From the NCBI GenBank assembly GCA_027031485.1, contig JALVQI010000036.1, positions 1 to 48,412 on the forward strand: DNA of 48,412 bases, written 5' to 3'. The position numbers were made by a program, and so were the translations under genes. This DNA is from Candidatus Aminicenantota bacterium. GTDB taxonomy: Bacteria > Acidobacteriota > Aminicenantia > JAMOAD01. Shown piece after piece: positions 9,391-19,043 of this stretch. The notes under the pieces were generated by a model. It was given only the letters and a program-made list of their open reading frames with translations. It made no database searches and was not told where the DNA came from. The stretch's first letter is position 1, and each line of letters starts with the position of its first letter.

Positions 9391-10158
9391 TTAAATCTCC
9401 ATATAGAATTTATCCCCTTTTCCAAGGATTAAACTTTTATATATTTTACCTGTTATTTTGTTTTTTGATTTTAAAGCCGCCTCTTTTATTGTGAGACCTT
9501 TTATGAGATAAGTAAGTATGAGAGATGAAAGCATACATCCTGTTCCATGTACATCTCTCTTGATTAAGTCTCCTTCAATCTTAAAAATCTCATCTTCGGT
9601 TATTAAAAAATCATTGCCTTTTAAATGTCCTCCTTTGACAAGTACCGATGTTTTATGTTTATTAAACAATATCTTTCCGCTTTTTATGGCACTATCTTCA
9701 TCATTTATCCTGGTTTCAGTTAAGATTTCAAGTTCTCTTAGGTTCGGGGTTATAAGAGTTGTCTTTTTTATGATTTTTTTCTTGATGTTTTCTATGAAGC
9801 TTTCGTCATTATATAATTTTACACCATTTCCTGCGTAAAGAACAGGGTCATAAACAATAGGGATGTCCCTGTAATTTTTTAGGAAACCTGAAATTATATC
9901 GATAATTTCAACACTTCCGATCACACCTATTTTTATGCCTTTAATGTTAAAATCTTCAAACAATCTTTTTAAACTCTCTCTTACCTCTTCTTTTTGTAAG
10001 GGAAAGATATTAAAAACACCTCTGGAATTTTGAGGAACAATGGAAGTTATTACAGCCATAGGGAAAATTCCTTCTGAGTTAAAAACTCTGGTGTCTAAAA
10101 GAATTCCGGCTCCTCCGGAAGGATCAAAGCCTGCTATCGTGAGTGCTATCTTTTTCAT
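9391..10158 (-). CDS. thiD: Hydroxymethylpyrimidine/phosphomethylpyrimidine kinase
   Basis: Ribokinase-fold enzyme that phosphorylates HMP and HMP-phosphate in thiamine synthesis. GFDPSGGAGI at the N-terminus, KGGHLKG in the middle and DVHGTGCMLSS near the C-terminus are the substrate and anion-hole motifs of ThiD. The start chosen here is the ATG giving MKKIALTIAG; a TTG four codons upstream (10170) is possible but less likely. The gene overlaps the end of gltX by about 35 nt. No other thiamine gene and no TPP riboswitch was seen nearby. Confidence 0.9.
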   Translation of the reverse strand: MKKIALTIAGFDPSGGAGILLDTRVFNSEGIFPMAVITSIVPQNSRGVFNIFPLQKEEVRESLKRLFEDFNIKGIKIGVIGSVEIIDIISGFLKNYRDIPIVYDPVLYAGNGVKLYNDESFIENIKKKIIKKTTLITPNLRELEILTETRINDEDSAIKSGKILFNKHKTSVLVKGGHLKGNDFLITEDEIFKIEGDLIKRDVHGTGCMLSSLILTYLIKGLTIKEAALKSKNKITGKIYKSLILGKGDKFYMEI

Positions 10159-11584
10159 TAATATATTCAATGGCTTTTTCTATTCTTTTTATACTTTCGT
10201 CTTTTCCAAAAAAGGTGAGGACTTCAAAAATACCGGGAGAAACCCTATTCCCTGTGAGAGCAAGTCTTAGAGGATGTATTATCTCTCCCGCTTTTACCCC
10301 GATTCTTTCAGCTCTTTTTCTAAGACTCAACTCAAGGGTTTCCTCATTAAAATCTTCTTCTCTTATTATTTTCAGATCTTCAAGAAATGCTTTGAGATAT
10401 TCGGCTCCATTTTTATTGAAAAATTTATCTTCTCCTTCTTTGTCATAGGATTCTATTTCATTAATATAGTTTTTCAATATTTTTGCAAAATCTTTCAAAT
10501 TTTTCATTCTGGATTTCAAAAGTTCTATGGCTTTTAAAACTTTTTCTTTATTTGTTTCAAAAAAAATCAGCTCTTTCTTGTCATCAATTATGGAAAGGAT
10601 TTCAGAAAAAATTATTGAAGATTTCAGAGATGAAATAACTTTTGAATTTATAAAATCCAGTTTTTTTATATCGAAAACAGGACTATTCTTTGTCACCTTG
10701 CTTAGATTAAATCTGTTTATTAACTCCTCTCTTGTGAAAAAAGGCTTATCATCGCCGGGATTCCATGATAATCTTGACAAGAAATTAATAAGACTTAAGG
10801 ATAGGTAGCCCTCTTTTTTATAATTTAAAACTGAGGTAACACCATGTCTTTTGCTAAGCTTTTGTTTGTCCGGCCCTAAAATCAGAGGAAGATGCGCAAA
10901 CTCAGGGATTTTCCACCCGAAAGCCTTATATAAAAGAATCTGTTTAGGAGTATTGGACAGGTGGTCATCTCCTCTTATCACATCCGTAATCCCCATAAGA
11001 TGATCATCTACAACAACAGAGAGGTGATACGTGGGGAATCCGTCGCTTTTTATGAGGACAAAATCCTCTATTTCAGAGTTGTTCACCGATACATTTTTAT
11101 GTATTTTGTCTTTAAACTCTGTTTTCCCATCGGGGACTTTAAATCTTATTACAAAGGGTTTCTTTTCTTTCAATTTGTTTTCTATTTCTTCTTGGGATAG
11201 AGAAAGACATTTTCTATCATATTTCCAGGATTTTATACCCTTTTTCTCAGCTTCTTTTCTTCTCTCTTCAATTTCTTCCGCAGTACAAAAGCATCTGTAA
11301 GCTTTCCCTTCATTTAAAAGTTTTTCTGCAAATTCCTCATATACACTCAATCTTTCTGACTGAAAATACGGTCCTTCATCCCAGTTTAAACCCAGCCATT
11401 CCATTGCTTTGATTATCTCCTCGCTCATCTCTTTTGAAGAGCGAATATTATCCGTATCTTCAATCCTCAATACAAATTTCCCCTTTTTGTTTTTAACAAA
11501 AAGCCAGTTAAAGAGAGCTGTTCTTGCTCCTCCTATGTGAAGATATCCCGTAGGGCTCGGAGCAAACCTTACTTTTCTGCTCAT
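10124..11584 (-). CDS. gltX: Glutamyl-tRNA synthetase
   Basis: Class I synthetase charging tRNA-Glu (and tRNA-Gln where a GatCAB pathway is used). In 486 aa it shows the HIGH motif in PTGYLHIGGAR (residues 11-21), the KMSKS motif as KLSKRHG (242-248), DVIRGDDHLSNTPKQ, and a CFC-Y-C metal-binding-like segment at about 98-126. The C-terminal anticodon-binding domain is present. Its ATG overlaps the upstream PilZ gene stop by 4 nt. Only one GltX is visible in the window, so whether it is discriminating cannot be said. Confidence 0.97.
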   Translation of the reverse strand: MSRKVRFAPSPTGYLHIGGARTALFNWLFVKNKKGKFVLRIEDTDNIRSSKEMSEEIIKAMEWLGLNWDEGPYFQSERLSVYEEFAEKLLNEGKAYRCFCTAEEIEERRKEAEKKGIKSWKYDRKCLSLSQEEIENKLKEKKPFVIRFKVPDGKTEFKDKIHKNVSVNNSEIEDFVLIKSDGFPTYHLSVVVDDHLMGITDVIRGDDHLSNTPKQILLYKAFGWKIPEFAHLPLILGPDKQKLSKRHGVTSVLNYKKEGYLSLSLINFLSRLSWNPGDDKPFFTREELINRFNLSKVTKNSPVFDIKKLDFINSKVISSLKSSIIFSEILSIIDDKKELIFFETNKEKVLKAIELLKSRMKNLKDFAKILKNYINEIESYDKEGEDKFFNKNGAEYLKAFLEDLKIIREEDFNEETLELSLRKRAERIGVKAGEIIHPLRLALTGNRVSPGIFEVLTFFGKDESIKRIEKAIEYINEKDSTHDSRL

Positions 11585-12342
11585 GATAAAAGCTCACGCT
11601 GCCTTTCTATTACATATCTTGAAATTTTATTTATGGCTCTTTTGTATTCAACTGATCTTTCGGGAATGAACTCCACTCCGAATACTTTTGAATCCGTGTT
11701 ATAGTAAACTCTCTCATTTCTTATGATTCCTGATATTTCAAGTTCATCAAAATCCTCTTTTTTCAATCTGAATTTCATGTCAATTTTGTCTCCAACTTTT
11801 AGTTCTTCTTTTCCTTCATCGACTTTGATAGCTACTCCTCCAGCTGAAATATCAATAATCGTTCCCTCAAAGACTTTTGGTATTGAATCAGGATGATCAG
11901 GTTCTATAATGACAATATCGAGACCTTTGGGATAAACTATGAATTTTGCTATTATAGGGTTGCCGTGGGATGTCGGAACTCTAAAATAGTTTCTTCTTTC
12001 TCCATCCAGCAGTTTTTCGGGTAGTTTTATTTTATAAGCTGGAATCTTCGTGGTTTTATTTAATTCGTATTTCAATTTCCCTAATATTTTAGAATGAAAA
12101 TAAAAACGGAATCCTGAATACTGAAAATATACATTGATTTTATCTCCTTTAACCAGTGGTTCATATGTTTCTCCGACTCCGACAGGAATATCAATTATTA
12201 TGGTGTTATCTTTCCTATAAAAATCAAAAAATCGACTTGTATAAACCATACTTTTTCTTGAGGTTTCCGCAAGTGAGATCGTTATATTTTCATTCTCTTC
12301 AATTGCTCTGAACAGGAATTTTTTGTCTATGTCATGAGCCAT
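11581..12342 (-). CDS. PilZ domain protein, YcgR-like
   Basis: Probable cyclic di-GMP receptor. A YcgR-type N-terminal domain covers about residues 1-110, followed by the PilZ domain, which starts at RRNYFRVP (116-121, the RxxxR element) and continues to DISAGGVAI (from 164, the DxSxxG element), so both ligand-binding elements are intact. The start at 12342 (MAHDIDKK) is preferred over a TTG eight codons upstream, because a perfect promoter ends 5 nt before this ATG. It heads an operon with gltX, thiD and the LonB-like protease. Motility or polysaccharide output is a family-based guess. Confidence 0.88.
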   Translation of the reverse strand: MAHDIDKKFLFRAIEENENITISLAETSRKSMVYTSRFFDFYRKDNTIIIDIPVGVGETYEPLVKGDKINVYFQYSGFRFYFHSKILGKLKYELNKTTKIPAYKIKLPEKLLDGERRNYFRVPTSHGNPIIAKFIVYPKGLDIVIIEPDHPDSIPKVFEGTIIDISAGGVAIKVDEGKEELKVGDKIDMKFRLKKEDFDELEISGIIRNERVYYNTDSKVFGVEFIPERSVEYKRAINKISRYVIERQRELLS

Positions 12343-12347
12343 AACCA

Positions 12348-12376
12348 ATGATAAAGGAAAAGACAATTTTTGTCAA
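12348..12376 (-). promoter_or_regulatory. Promoter of the PilZ-gltX-thiD-lonB-like operon
   Basis: Minus strand TTGACA (12371-12376), 17 nt, TATCAT (12348-12353), then 5 nt to the ATG at 12342. It predicts a leaderless message and sets the PilZ start codon. Confidence 0.75.
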
Positions 12377-12407
12377 TTTAATTTAAGTGAGAAATTAGTG
12401 TGTATAA

Positions 12408-15400
12408 CTATCTTTTATCCTGATCTCTGTATTTTTCGGGAACATCTATTGAGTATACAAGAGAGACTCCCGGTTCATTCATGGTGACCCCATATATGGC
12501 ATCGGCAATTTCAAGAGTTTTAGGATTGTGAGTAACTATCAAAAATTGAGTGGTTCTTTTCATCTCCTTTATTAAAGAAAGTAGTTTTGAAATATTTGCT
12601 TCATCCAGAGGGGCATCAACCTCATCAAGAACGCAGATGGGAGATGGTTTGAATTTAAACATTGAGAATAGAAAGGCAATAGAGGCAAGGGCTTTTTCTC
12701 CCCCGGACAAAAGCTGGATATTTTTTAATTTTTTACCCGGAGGTTTCACCTTGAGTTCAACACCTGTATTTAATATGTCCGATTCATCAAGAAGAATCAC
12801 TCTCGCACTCCCCCCTTTGAAAAGTATTTTGAAAATTTCATTGAAATGTGTGTTAATTTTTTCAAGAGTCTCCGTAAATCTTTTTATGCTTTCCCTATCA
12901 ATTTTCTCAATTGCTTCCTTTATATTTTCAATGGAATTTTCAATATCTTCTTTCTGTGATATGTAAAAATCATTTTTCTCTTTAAACTTTCTGAATTCAC
13001 TTTCCGCTTCAAATCGTACTTCGGAAAGATCCTCAAGTGCATTTTTTAATTCTTCCTCTTTTTTTAATAACTCTGTCTCTTTTTCTGTAATTTTAATGGC
13101 TTTTATCTCTTCAAAGGTCATGGTCAATTCATTCCATAAGTTTTCCTCAAGATTTATTATATCCCTTTCTATGGTGGCTCTTTCTATTTCTTTTTCATTT
13201 ATACTGTTATTTATCGCTGTTATTTTTCTGTTGATTTTTTTTGCCTGTTTTTCGAGGGCTATTTCCTTTGATTTTAATGAAGACTCCCGTTCCAGCAGTT
13301 TATCAAGTTCTGAGCTCTTTGCCTTTACCTCTCTTTCCTCTATCTTTATTTCTTCTGTTAATCTATCTATTTTTTCTTTTAACTCATTTTCTTCTTTTGA
13401 AAGAGCTTTTATTTCCTCTCTTAAAATGATAACTCTCTTTTTTTCTGCTCTAATTCTTTCCTCAACTCCTTCTAATTCTTTCTTTGAGGAAATGTATTCT
13501 TTTTCTGTATCATAAAATTTATTGTTTAGTATTTTGTATTCTTCCTCGAGTTCCATTATCTCATCTTCAATGTTCTTAATTCTTTCTGATAGTTCCTTAT
13601 TTTTTATATTTAACTCATTTTCCTCACTTAAGATTTTTTCTTTTAATGAGCTTACCTCTTTTATGTTTTTCTCATATAGATTTAATTCTTTTTCAATGCT
13701 TTCTCTCTCTTTAAATATGATTTTCAGTTGTTTTTCAATATTTTCCATTTTGGCTTCAATTATTTTAATCTCGTTTTCAAGTTTTATTTTTTTTGCCATC
13801 TCATTTTTTTCTTTTTCATTTATGTCCATTAATTCTGTTTCAAGATCCGTCTTTTTTGAAATAAGTTTTTCTTTTTCCGAAGAATATTTTGAAAAAATCT
13901 TTTTCTCTTCTTCAATTTTCTTTAAAACATCATCTAATAATTCCCTGTATAAAATAAAACCTCTTTTGCTTCCTTTGTAAATTTCTCCGTTTGTAGTTAT
14001 CAGAAAACCATCCGTCGTTATATAATTATTCTTTTCATTCGTCCATCTGTTTATAGCTGATTTAAGGTCTTTCTCAACAATAATTTCCGGGAAAAATTCT
14101 GAGTAGGGGGATTCAATGTATTTTTCGTAAAGATTGTTTTTTTTGTTCTGTTTTAAAATATAGGAGTTTCCTTCGATAAACTTTCCCTGATAGGGGAGAA
14201 GACCTAAAAGTTCCTCAAGAAGAAGAGCCATAGGTTCAGGCATTGGCTTTTTAATCCTTAGATTATTACCAATGCCGGATTTTCTCTCTTTTAATATTTT
14301 ATTTATTCTATCTTCATATTCATTCTTTAATGCCAGGAGTTTTTGAATATTAAACTCAATGTCTTTTATTTTTTTGTTCTTTTCCCGAAGATTTTTTTGA
14401 ACTATCTCTAATTCACGAATTATTCGTTTTTTTTCCCTATCAAAATTTCTGTATTCAACGCTCTCTTTTTGTTTTCTCTCTTCAATTAATTTCATTTTTT
14501 CCGATAATAATCTTTCTTCTTCCTCATGAATCCTTTTTATTCTGATTTTTGAATTCCTTTTAAATTCTTCCATGAAAGAGATTTTATTGGTAATATCGCT
14601 TTTTCTTGATATTATCTCTAAGTATTTGTTTTTTATATTCTCATACTCTTCCCTCAAAGAATTTTGTTTTTTCTTTTTTATATTAATCTTTTCTTCAAGA
14701 ATATTTTTCTGTTCCTCAATCTTCTCATACTCTTCTTTTGAGTTTTCAATTAAATTTTTCAGGGAATCTTTCTTATTTTCAAGTTCTTTTATTAGCTTAT
14801 CTGAATTTTCAAGCCAGTGATTATTTTTCTCTGATGTTTCTCTGTTCTTTTTAAGATTTTCTTCTGCGGCTTTGATTTCTTTTCTTTTAATCTCAAGAGA
14901 TTCTTTGGTCCTATAATATTCTTCCCTCTTGTTTTTTATGGTTTCATCAAGTTTCCATAATTGTGAGTTTAGTTTTGAAATTTCTTTTTCAAGTTCTTTC
15001 TGAAGATTCCTTAAAGATTCTAATTCCTCCCATTGGGATTTTAAAACTTTTTGAAGGTCTGATCTTCTATTTTCAAGGGAGGAGAGTTTAAGAAAATAGA
15101 TTTGTTTTCTTATATCTCTGAAATTCTTTTTTATCTCTTTGTATCTTTTTAATTTTTCAAATTCTTTTTCCCAGAGCTCAAGTTCTTTTTTTACCTCTTC
15201 AAGAACATTGTTTAATATGTTCAGATTACTTTCAGCTTCTATTAATTTTCTATAAGCTTCCTTCTTTTTTTCACGATATCTTGAAATTCCCGCAGCTTCT
15301 TCAATAAGTGCTCTCTTTTCAAGAGAGCCCATTGTTATTATACTTCCTATCATTCCCTGTTCTATAAAGAAATATTTCCTATCTCCAATACCTAATTTGT

Positions 15401-15770
15401 ATATTTCCTCTGTAATATCCTTTAGTCTTACCCTTTTTGAATCAATCCTGAATATGGATTCTCCGTCTCTGAATGCTTTCCGAAGAATTCTCTTCTCTTC
15501 TCCGTTTTCTGTGGAGAAGACAAGAGAAACTTCAGCTGATGCAAGCGGTTTTCTTTTTCTGTTTCCCACAAAAATTATATCTTCGGTTTTACCGCCCCTG
15601 AGGTTTGAAATTTTTGTTTCTCCCATTGCCCAGATAAGTGCATCCAGAATATTACTCTTACCACTTCCATTGGGCCCTATGATTATATTAGCTCCCTCCT
15701 TTAAAAATATTTCATTTCTTAACGGGAAAGTTTTAAACCCGAAAATCTCTATTTTTTTAAGTATAGTCAT
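12408..15770 (-). CDS. smc: Chromosome partition protein SMC
   Basis: Condensin ATPase that organises and segregates the chromosome. The start MTILKKIEIFGFKTF is used, giving 1120 aa; a TTG four codons earlier is unlikely. Walker A GPNGSGKSN is at residues 32-39, the Q-loop FFIEQGMIGSI near 135, then two long charged coiled coils around a hinge at about 506-611, and a C-terminal head with signature LSGGEKALAS and Walker B CVLDEVDAPLD. The hinge is short and poorly conserved to the eye. ScpA and ScpB are not in the window. There is no ribosome-binding site and no promoter between the start and a strong terminator 11 nt upstream. Confidence 0.95.
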   Translation of the reverse strand: MTILKKIEIFGFKTFPLRNEIFLKEGANIIIGPNGSGKSNILDALIWAMGETKISNLRGGKTEDIIFVGNRKRKPLASAEVSLVFSTENGEEKRILRKAFRDGESIFRIDSKRVRLKDITEEIYKLGIGDRKYFFIEQGMIGSIITMGSLEKRALIEEAAGISRYREKKKEAYRKLIEAESNLNILNNVLEEVKKELELWEKEFEKLKRYKEIKKNFRDIRKQIYFLKLSSLENRRSDLQKVLKSQWEELESLRNLQKELEKEISKLNSQLWKLDETIKNKREEYYRTKESLEIKRKEIKAAEENLKKNRETSEKNNHWLENSDKLIKELENKKDSLKNLIENSKEEYEKIEEQKNILEEKINIKKKKQNSLREEYENIKNKYLEIISRKSDITNKISFMEEFKRNSKIRIKRIHEEEERLLSEKMKLIEERKQKESVEYRNFDREKKRIIRELEIVQKNLREKNKKIKDIEFNIQKLLALKNEYEDRINKILKERKSGIGNNLRIKKPMPEPMALLLEELLGLLPYQGKFIEGNSYILKQNKKNNLYEKYIESPYSEFFPEIIVEKDLKSAINRWTNEKNNYITTDGFLITTNGEIYKGSKRGFILYRELLDDVLKKIEEEKKIFSKYSSEKEKLISKKTDLETELMDINEKEKNEMAKKIKLENEIKIIEAKMENIEKQLKIIFKERESIEKELNLYEKNIKEVSSLKEKILSEENELNIKNKELSERIKNIEDEIMELEEEYKILNNKFYDTEKEYISSKKELEGVEERIRAEKKRVIILREEIKALSKEENELKEKIDRLTEEIKIEEREVKAKSSELDKLLERESSLKSKEIALEKQAKKINRKITAINNSINEKEIERATIERDIINLEENLWNELTMTFEEIKAIKITEKETELLKKEEELKNALEDLSEVRFEAESEFRKFKEKNDFYISQKEDIENSIENIKEAIEKIDRESIKRFTETLEKINTHFNEIFKILFKGGSARVILLDESDILNTGVELKVKPPGKKLKNIQLLSGGEKALASIAFLFSMFKFKPSPICVLDEVDAPLDEANISKLLSLIKEMKRTTQFLIVTHNPKTLEIADAIYGVTMNEPGVSLVYSIDVPEKYRDQDKR

Positions 15771-15780
15771 CGAATTGGAC

Positions 15781-15815
15781 AAAAAAAAAGGGGGCTTTTA
15801 AAAGCCCCCTTTTTT
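15781..15815. terminator. Strong rho-independent terminator
   Basis: A perfect palindrome GGGGGCTTTTAAAAGCCCCC (15790-15809) is flanked by nine A and six T residues on the plus strand, so on the minus strand the stem is followed by nine T residues. It ends transcription of the small lipoprotein gene (15829-16299). It lies immediately in front of smc. Confidence 0.9.
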
Positions 15816-15828
15816 ATTAGATTGGATA

Positions 15829-16299
15829 TTAAAGATTAATTTTGTAATTAAAGTTTAAATATTTTACAGCAACAAAACCACCATCAGCAAGATGTGCCCA
15901 ACCATTGTCAACTGTTAAGACTTTTACAACATCTCCCTTTTTGAGATATCTGATGGGTTTGGAATCCACTGTTCCCTGCTCTCTAACTGTTAAAACAGAG
16001 CAATTTGTAACTGTTCCATAAATTTCAACATTTCCCTTTGTAATATTTTTCAGATCATTAATAGCTTTTGCTAAATCATCTCCCTTTGCATTAAGTTTTG
16101 TAAAACCGTCTTTGAGAAGTTTGTTGTTTTCATCAACTTTTGTTTTTACTGCGGCTACATCATCAACTAATTTTGCATCAAGTTCTGCTGATTTTTTTGA
16201 ATAATTTTCGATTGAGTCGATCTGTTTTTGTTTTACACATCCCATCATAAAGAACGCAATTACCACAACTACTAAGCTTAAAATTAATGCCTTTTTCAT
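15829..16299 (-). CDS. Small SH3-domain lipoprotein
   Basis: A 156-aa envelope protein. The N-terminus MKKALILSLVVVVIAFFMMGC has a lysine-rich start, a hydrophobic stretch and a lipobox ending in Cys21. A charged helical part (about 25-90, probably coiled coil) is followed by a C-terminal bacterial SH3-like domain (about 95-150: VREQGTVDSKPIRYLKKGD, then VLTVDNGWAHLADGGFVAVKYL). Such domains bind peptidoglycan or cell-wall peptides. A strong AGGAGG site precedes the ATG, and the gene has its own promoter and terminator, suggesting an abundant single-gene transcript. The specific role is unknown; the coiled-coil lipoprotein form recalls Lpp or Slt-anchoring proteins, without proof. Confidence 0.8.
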   Translation of the reverse strand: MKKALILSLVVVVIAFFMMGCVKQKQIDSIENYSKKSAELDAKLVDDVAAVKTKVDENNKLLKDGFTKLNAKGDDLAKAINDLKNITKGNVEIYGTVTNCSVLTVREQGTVDSKPIRYLKKGDVVKVLTVDNGWAHLADGGFVAVKYLNFNYKINL

Positions 16300-16328
16300 C
16301 CATAACCTCCTTTTAATATTTGTTTATT

Positions 16329-16357
16329 AATATATACAAAATTTTCAAAAAAAGCAA
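16329..16357 (-). promoter_or_regulatory. Promoter of the SH3 lipoprotein gene
   Basis: Minus strand TTGCTT (16352-16357), 17 nt, TATATT (16329-16334). The leader would be about 24 nt and contains AGGAGG. Confidence 0.65.
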
Positions 16358-16382
16358 TAGTTTATAAGAAAAGATAAAAAAA

Positions 16383-19043
16383 TTACGCTTCTGCCCAATT
16401 TTTTCCCCATTTCATATCCACAACAAGGGGCACTATGAGTTTTACACAATTTTCCATTGACTTTTTTATAAGCTTTTCAATCTTATCTTTTTCATTTTCA
16501 GGAACTTCAAATACAAGTTCATCATGCACCTGCAGGATAATCTTTGTTCGAAGTTTATTATCTTTGATTATGTTGAAAACATCTATCATGGCTTTTTTCA
16601 TTATATCAGCGGCACTTCCTTGTACTTTTGTATTTATTGCCATCCTCTCTCCATGGTTTCTAATATTTGTATTTGAACTATGTATTTCGGGAATGGGCCT
16701 CTTTCTCCCGAAAATAGTTTGTACAAACCCGAACTTTTCTGCTTCCTCTATACTCTTTTTTATAAATTCTTTTACTCTTTCGTATCTTTCAAAATACATA
16801 TCAATGAATTTTTGTGCAGTGGATCTTTCAATCCCTAACTCTTTTGCAAGAGAAAAAGCGGTTTTCCCGTAAATTATACTAAAATTTATAATTTTGGCTC
16901 TTCTTCTCTTTTCTTCAAAAGGAATATCAAGATCTCCGAATACCTCATTTGCTGTGTGAGAGTGGATATCTTCTCCGTTTTTGAAAGCTTTAATCAAAAC
17001 AGGGTCTTCAGAAAGATGAGCAAGAACCCTGAGTTCTACCTGAGAATAATCGGCGGACAGGAAAAGATGCCCCTTTTCCGGTATGAAAGCCTCTCTTATT
17101 TTTTTACCAATATTTGATTTGATTGGTATGTTCTGCAGGTTTGGATCACTCGAAGAAAGTCTTCCTGTGGCGGCAACAGTTTGATTATATGAGGTGTGTA
17201 TTCTTCCTGTTTTGTTATATATTAGGTTTGGAAGAGAATCAACATAACCGGATTTTAATTTGCTTAATGTCCTGTAAGTTAGTATTTTTTCAATAATAGG
17301 GTGAACTTTTCTTAACTCTTCAAGTACTTCGAATGATGTTGAATAAGCTCTGGATTTTTTTGTTTTTTTTATAACCGGTAATTTTAATTTTTCAAAGAGT
17401 ATTTTCCCCAATTGTTGTGTTGAGTTTATATTGAACCTTTCTCCTGCCATTGAATAAATTTCTGATTTTAATTTCTCAATCTCCTCCGACAGATAGTTTG
17501 ATAGTTGTTTTAATTTAATCGGGTCAACCTTTATACCGCTTTCTTCAAGATGAACTAAAACTTTAATTAAAGGAAGTTCTATCTTTTTATACAATTCCAT
17601 AAGATTTTCTTCCTCAACTTTTTTAACAAGAATATTTTTTAATCTTAAACTTATATCAGCATCTTCACAGGAGTAAAAACTCAACTCCTTAAGTGGAACA
17701 AAGGTCAAAGGTCTTTCTGATTTGCCACTTCCCGCAATTTCTTTATAACTCACCATCTTATAGTTCAAATAATCGAGAGAAAGATCATCAATTTTATGGG
17801 ATCTTCTGTTGGGTTCTATAAGATAAGAGAGAATCATTGTGTCCCATTTTACCCCTTTTACATCAATACCGTACTTTCTTAAAACAATAATGTCATATTT
17901 TAGATTATGTCCTGTTTTCTCAATTTTTTCATTCTCAAAGATATCTTTAAGGATATTTATAATATCATCAAGCGTGTAATTGATTTTTTCAAGTTGATTT
18001 ATTATAGGGATGTAAAAAGCTTCTCCCTCCTTGTAGGCAATGGAAATTCCAACGAGGCGGGCTTTTACCGGATTGGTATTATCGGTTTCTGTATCAAAAA
18101 CAAAACTCTTCTCTTTTTTAAGTTTGTCAGCTAAACTGATAATCTCTTCCTTATTGTTTATGAGAACATAATTTTGATTTAGCTTTTTACCACTATTTTC
18201 AATATCTTTTATAAGGGATTTAAATTCAAGTTCTTTATATAATTTTAAGAGCATGTTTTCATCGGGTTTATCAAATTTGAAATCTTCAAGTTTCAACGTG
18301 AGAGGTAGGTTTGTAACAATAGGGGTTAGTTTTCTGCTAATCTCAAGCTTGTCCAGATTGTTTTTTATTTTTTCTTTTAAAGACTTTTTTTTCAGGTTAT
18401 CAATATTTTTTAGTATTTCATCAATACTACCATATTCATTCAAAAGGGAAACGGCTGTTTTCGGGCCTACTCCCGGAATACCCGGGATATTATCAACAGT
18501 ATCTCCTTGAAGTGATAGAAGATCAACTATTTGCTCAGGATAAACACCTATGTATTCTTTTACTTTTTCTCTGTCAAATAATTCTTCTTTGGAAGGATTG
18601 TAAATAAAAATGCTATCATCAACAAGTTGATAAAAATCCTTGTCTCCTGTGATTATGATTACATCCAAACCTTTTTGTTTTGCAAGATTGGAAAATGTTC
18701 CGATTACATCATCTGCTTCATAGTTTTCAAGTTCAAGAATTGGTATCCTATAGGCTTTTAAAAACTCTTTTATTAGAGGCAATTGTTTGCGTAAATCATC
18801 CGGCATAGGGGGTCTTTGCGCCTTGTATTTATCATAAATTTTATTCCTAAATGTTTTTTTGCTTACATCGAAAGCAACGGCAATATAGTCGGGCTTATGC
18901 TCTTTTATTATTTTGTTTATCATGGAAACAAATCCGAAAATAGCATTGGTCGGAAAACCCTTTGAGTTCGAAAGATTCCTTATTGCATAATAAGACCTAT
19001 AAATTAATGAATTCCCATCTATAAGAAATAGTTTTTTTTTCAT
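16383..19043 (-). CDS. polA: DNA polymerase I
   Basis: Repair and Okazaki-fragment polymerase, 886 aa, with three domains. The 5' nuclease domain covers about 1-290 (LIDGNSLIYRSYYA, EADDVIGT, GDKDFYQLV, GIPGVGPKTA). The 3'-5' proofreading domain covers about 300-490 and looks active: FDTETD, GHNLKYDI and YSCEDAD carry the acidic ligands. The polymerase domain has motif A DYSQVELRVLAHLS, motif B RRRAKIINFSIIYG and motif C QVHDELVFEV. Its ATG overlaps the upstream gene by 4 nt, so it is the last gene of a four-gene operon with two PPIC proteins. Confidence 0.98.
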   Translation of the reverse strand: MKKKLFLIDGNSLIYRSYYAIRNLSNSKGFPTNAIFGFVSMINKIIKEHKPDYIAVAFDVSKKTFRNKIYDKYKAQRPPMPDDLRKQLPLIKEFLKAYRIPILELENYEADDVIGTFSNLAKQKGLDVIIITGDKDFYQLVDDSIFIYNPSKEELFDREKVKEYIGVYPEQIVDLLSLQGDTVDNIPGIPGVGPKTAVSLLNEYGSIDEILKNIDNLKKKSLKEKIKNNLDKLEISRKLTPIVTNLPLTLKLEDFKFDKPDENMLLKLYKELEFKSLIKDIENSGKKLNQNYVLINNKEEIISLADKLKKEKSFVFDTETDNTNPVKARLVGISIAYKEGEAFYIPIINQLEKINYTLDDIINILKDIFENEKIEKTGHNLKYDIIVLRKYGIDVKGVKWDTMILSYLIEPNRRSHKIDDLSLDYLNYKMVSYKEIAGSGKSERPLTFVPLKELSFYSCEDADISLRLKNILVKKVEEENLMELYKKIELPLIKVLVHLEESGIKVDPIKLKQLSNYLSEEIEKLKSEIYSMAGERFNINSTQQLGKILFEKLKLPVIKKTKKSRAYSTSFEVLEELRKVHPIIEKILTYRTLSKLKSGYVDSLPNLIYNKTGRIHTSYNQTVAATGRLSSSDPNLQNIPIKSNIGKKIREAFIPEKGHLFLSADYSQVELRVLAHLSEDPVLIKAFKNGEDIHSHTANEVFGDLDIPFEEKRRRAKIINFSIIYGKTAFSLAKELGIERSTAQKFIDMYFERYERVKEFIKKSIEEAEKFGFVQTIFGRKRPIPEIHSSNTNIRNHGERMAINTKVQGSAADIMKKAMIDVFNIIKDNKLRTKIILQVHDELVFEVPENEKDKIEKLIKKSMENCVKLIVPLVVDMKWGKNWAEA

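Noticed and set aside
9391-12342. TPP riboswitch or other thiamine regulation for thiD
   Set aside because: thiD is internal to the PilZ-gltX operon, overlaps gltX, and the operon start appears leaderless, leaving no room for a riboswitch.
15771-15782. TTG at 15782 as the smc start
   Set aside because: It sits at the foot of the terminator's T tract without a ribosome-binding site, and SMC proteins normally begin at the equivalent of MTILKKIEIFGF.
12550-15801. Several long plus-strand open frames opposite smc
   Set aside because: They are low-complexity Ser/Phe/Ile-rich antisense shadows of the Lys/Glu-rich coiled coils, without ribosome-binding sites or promoters.
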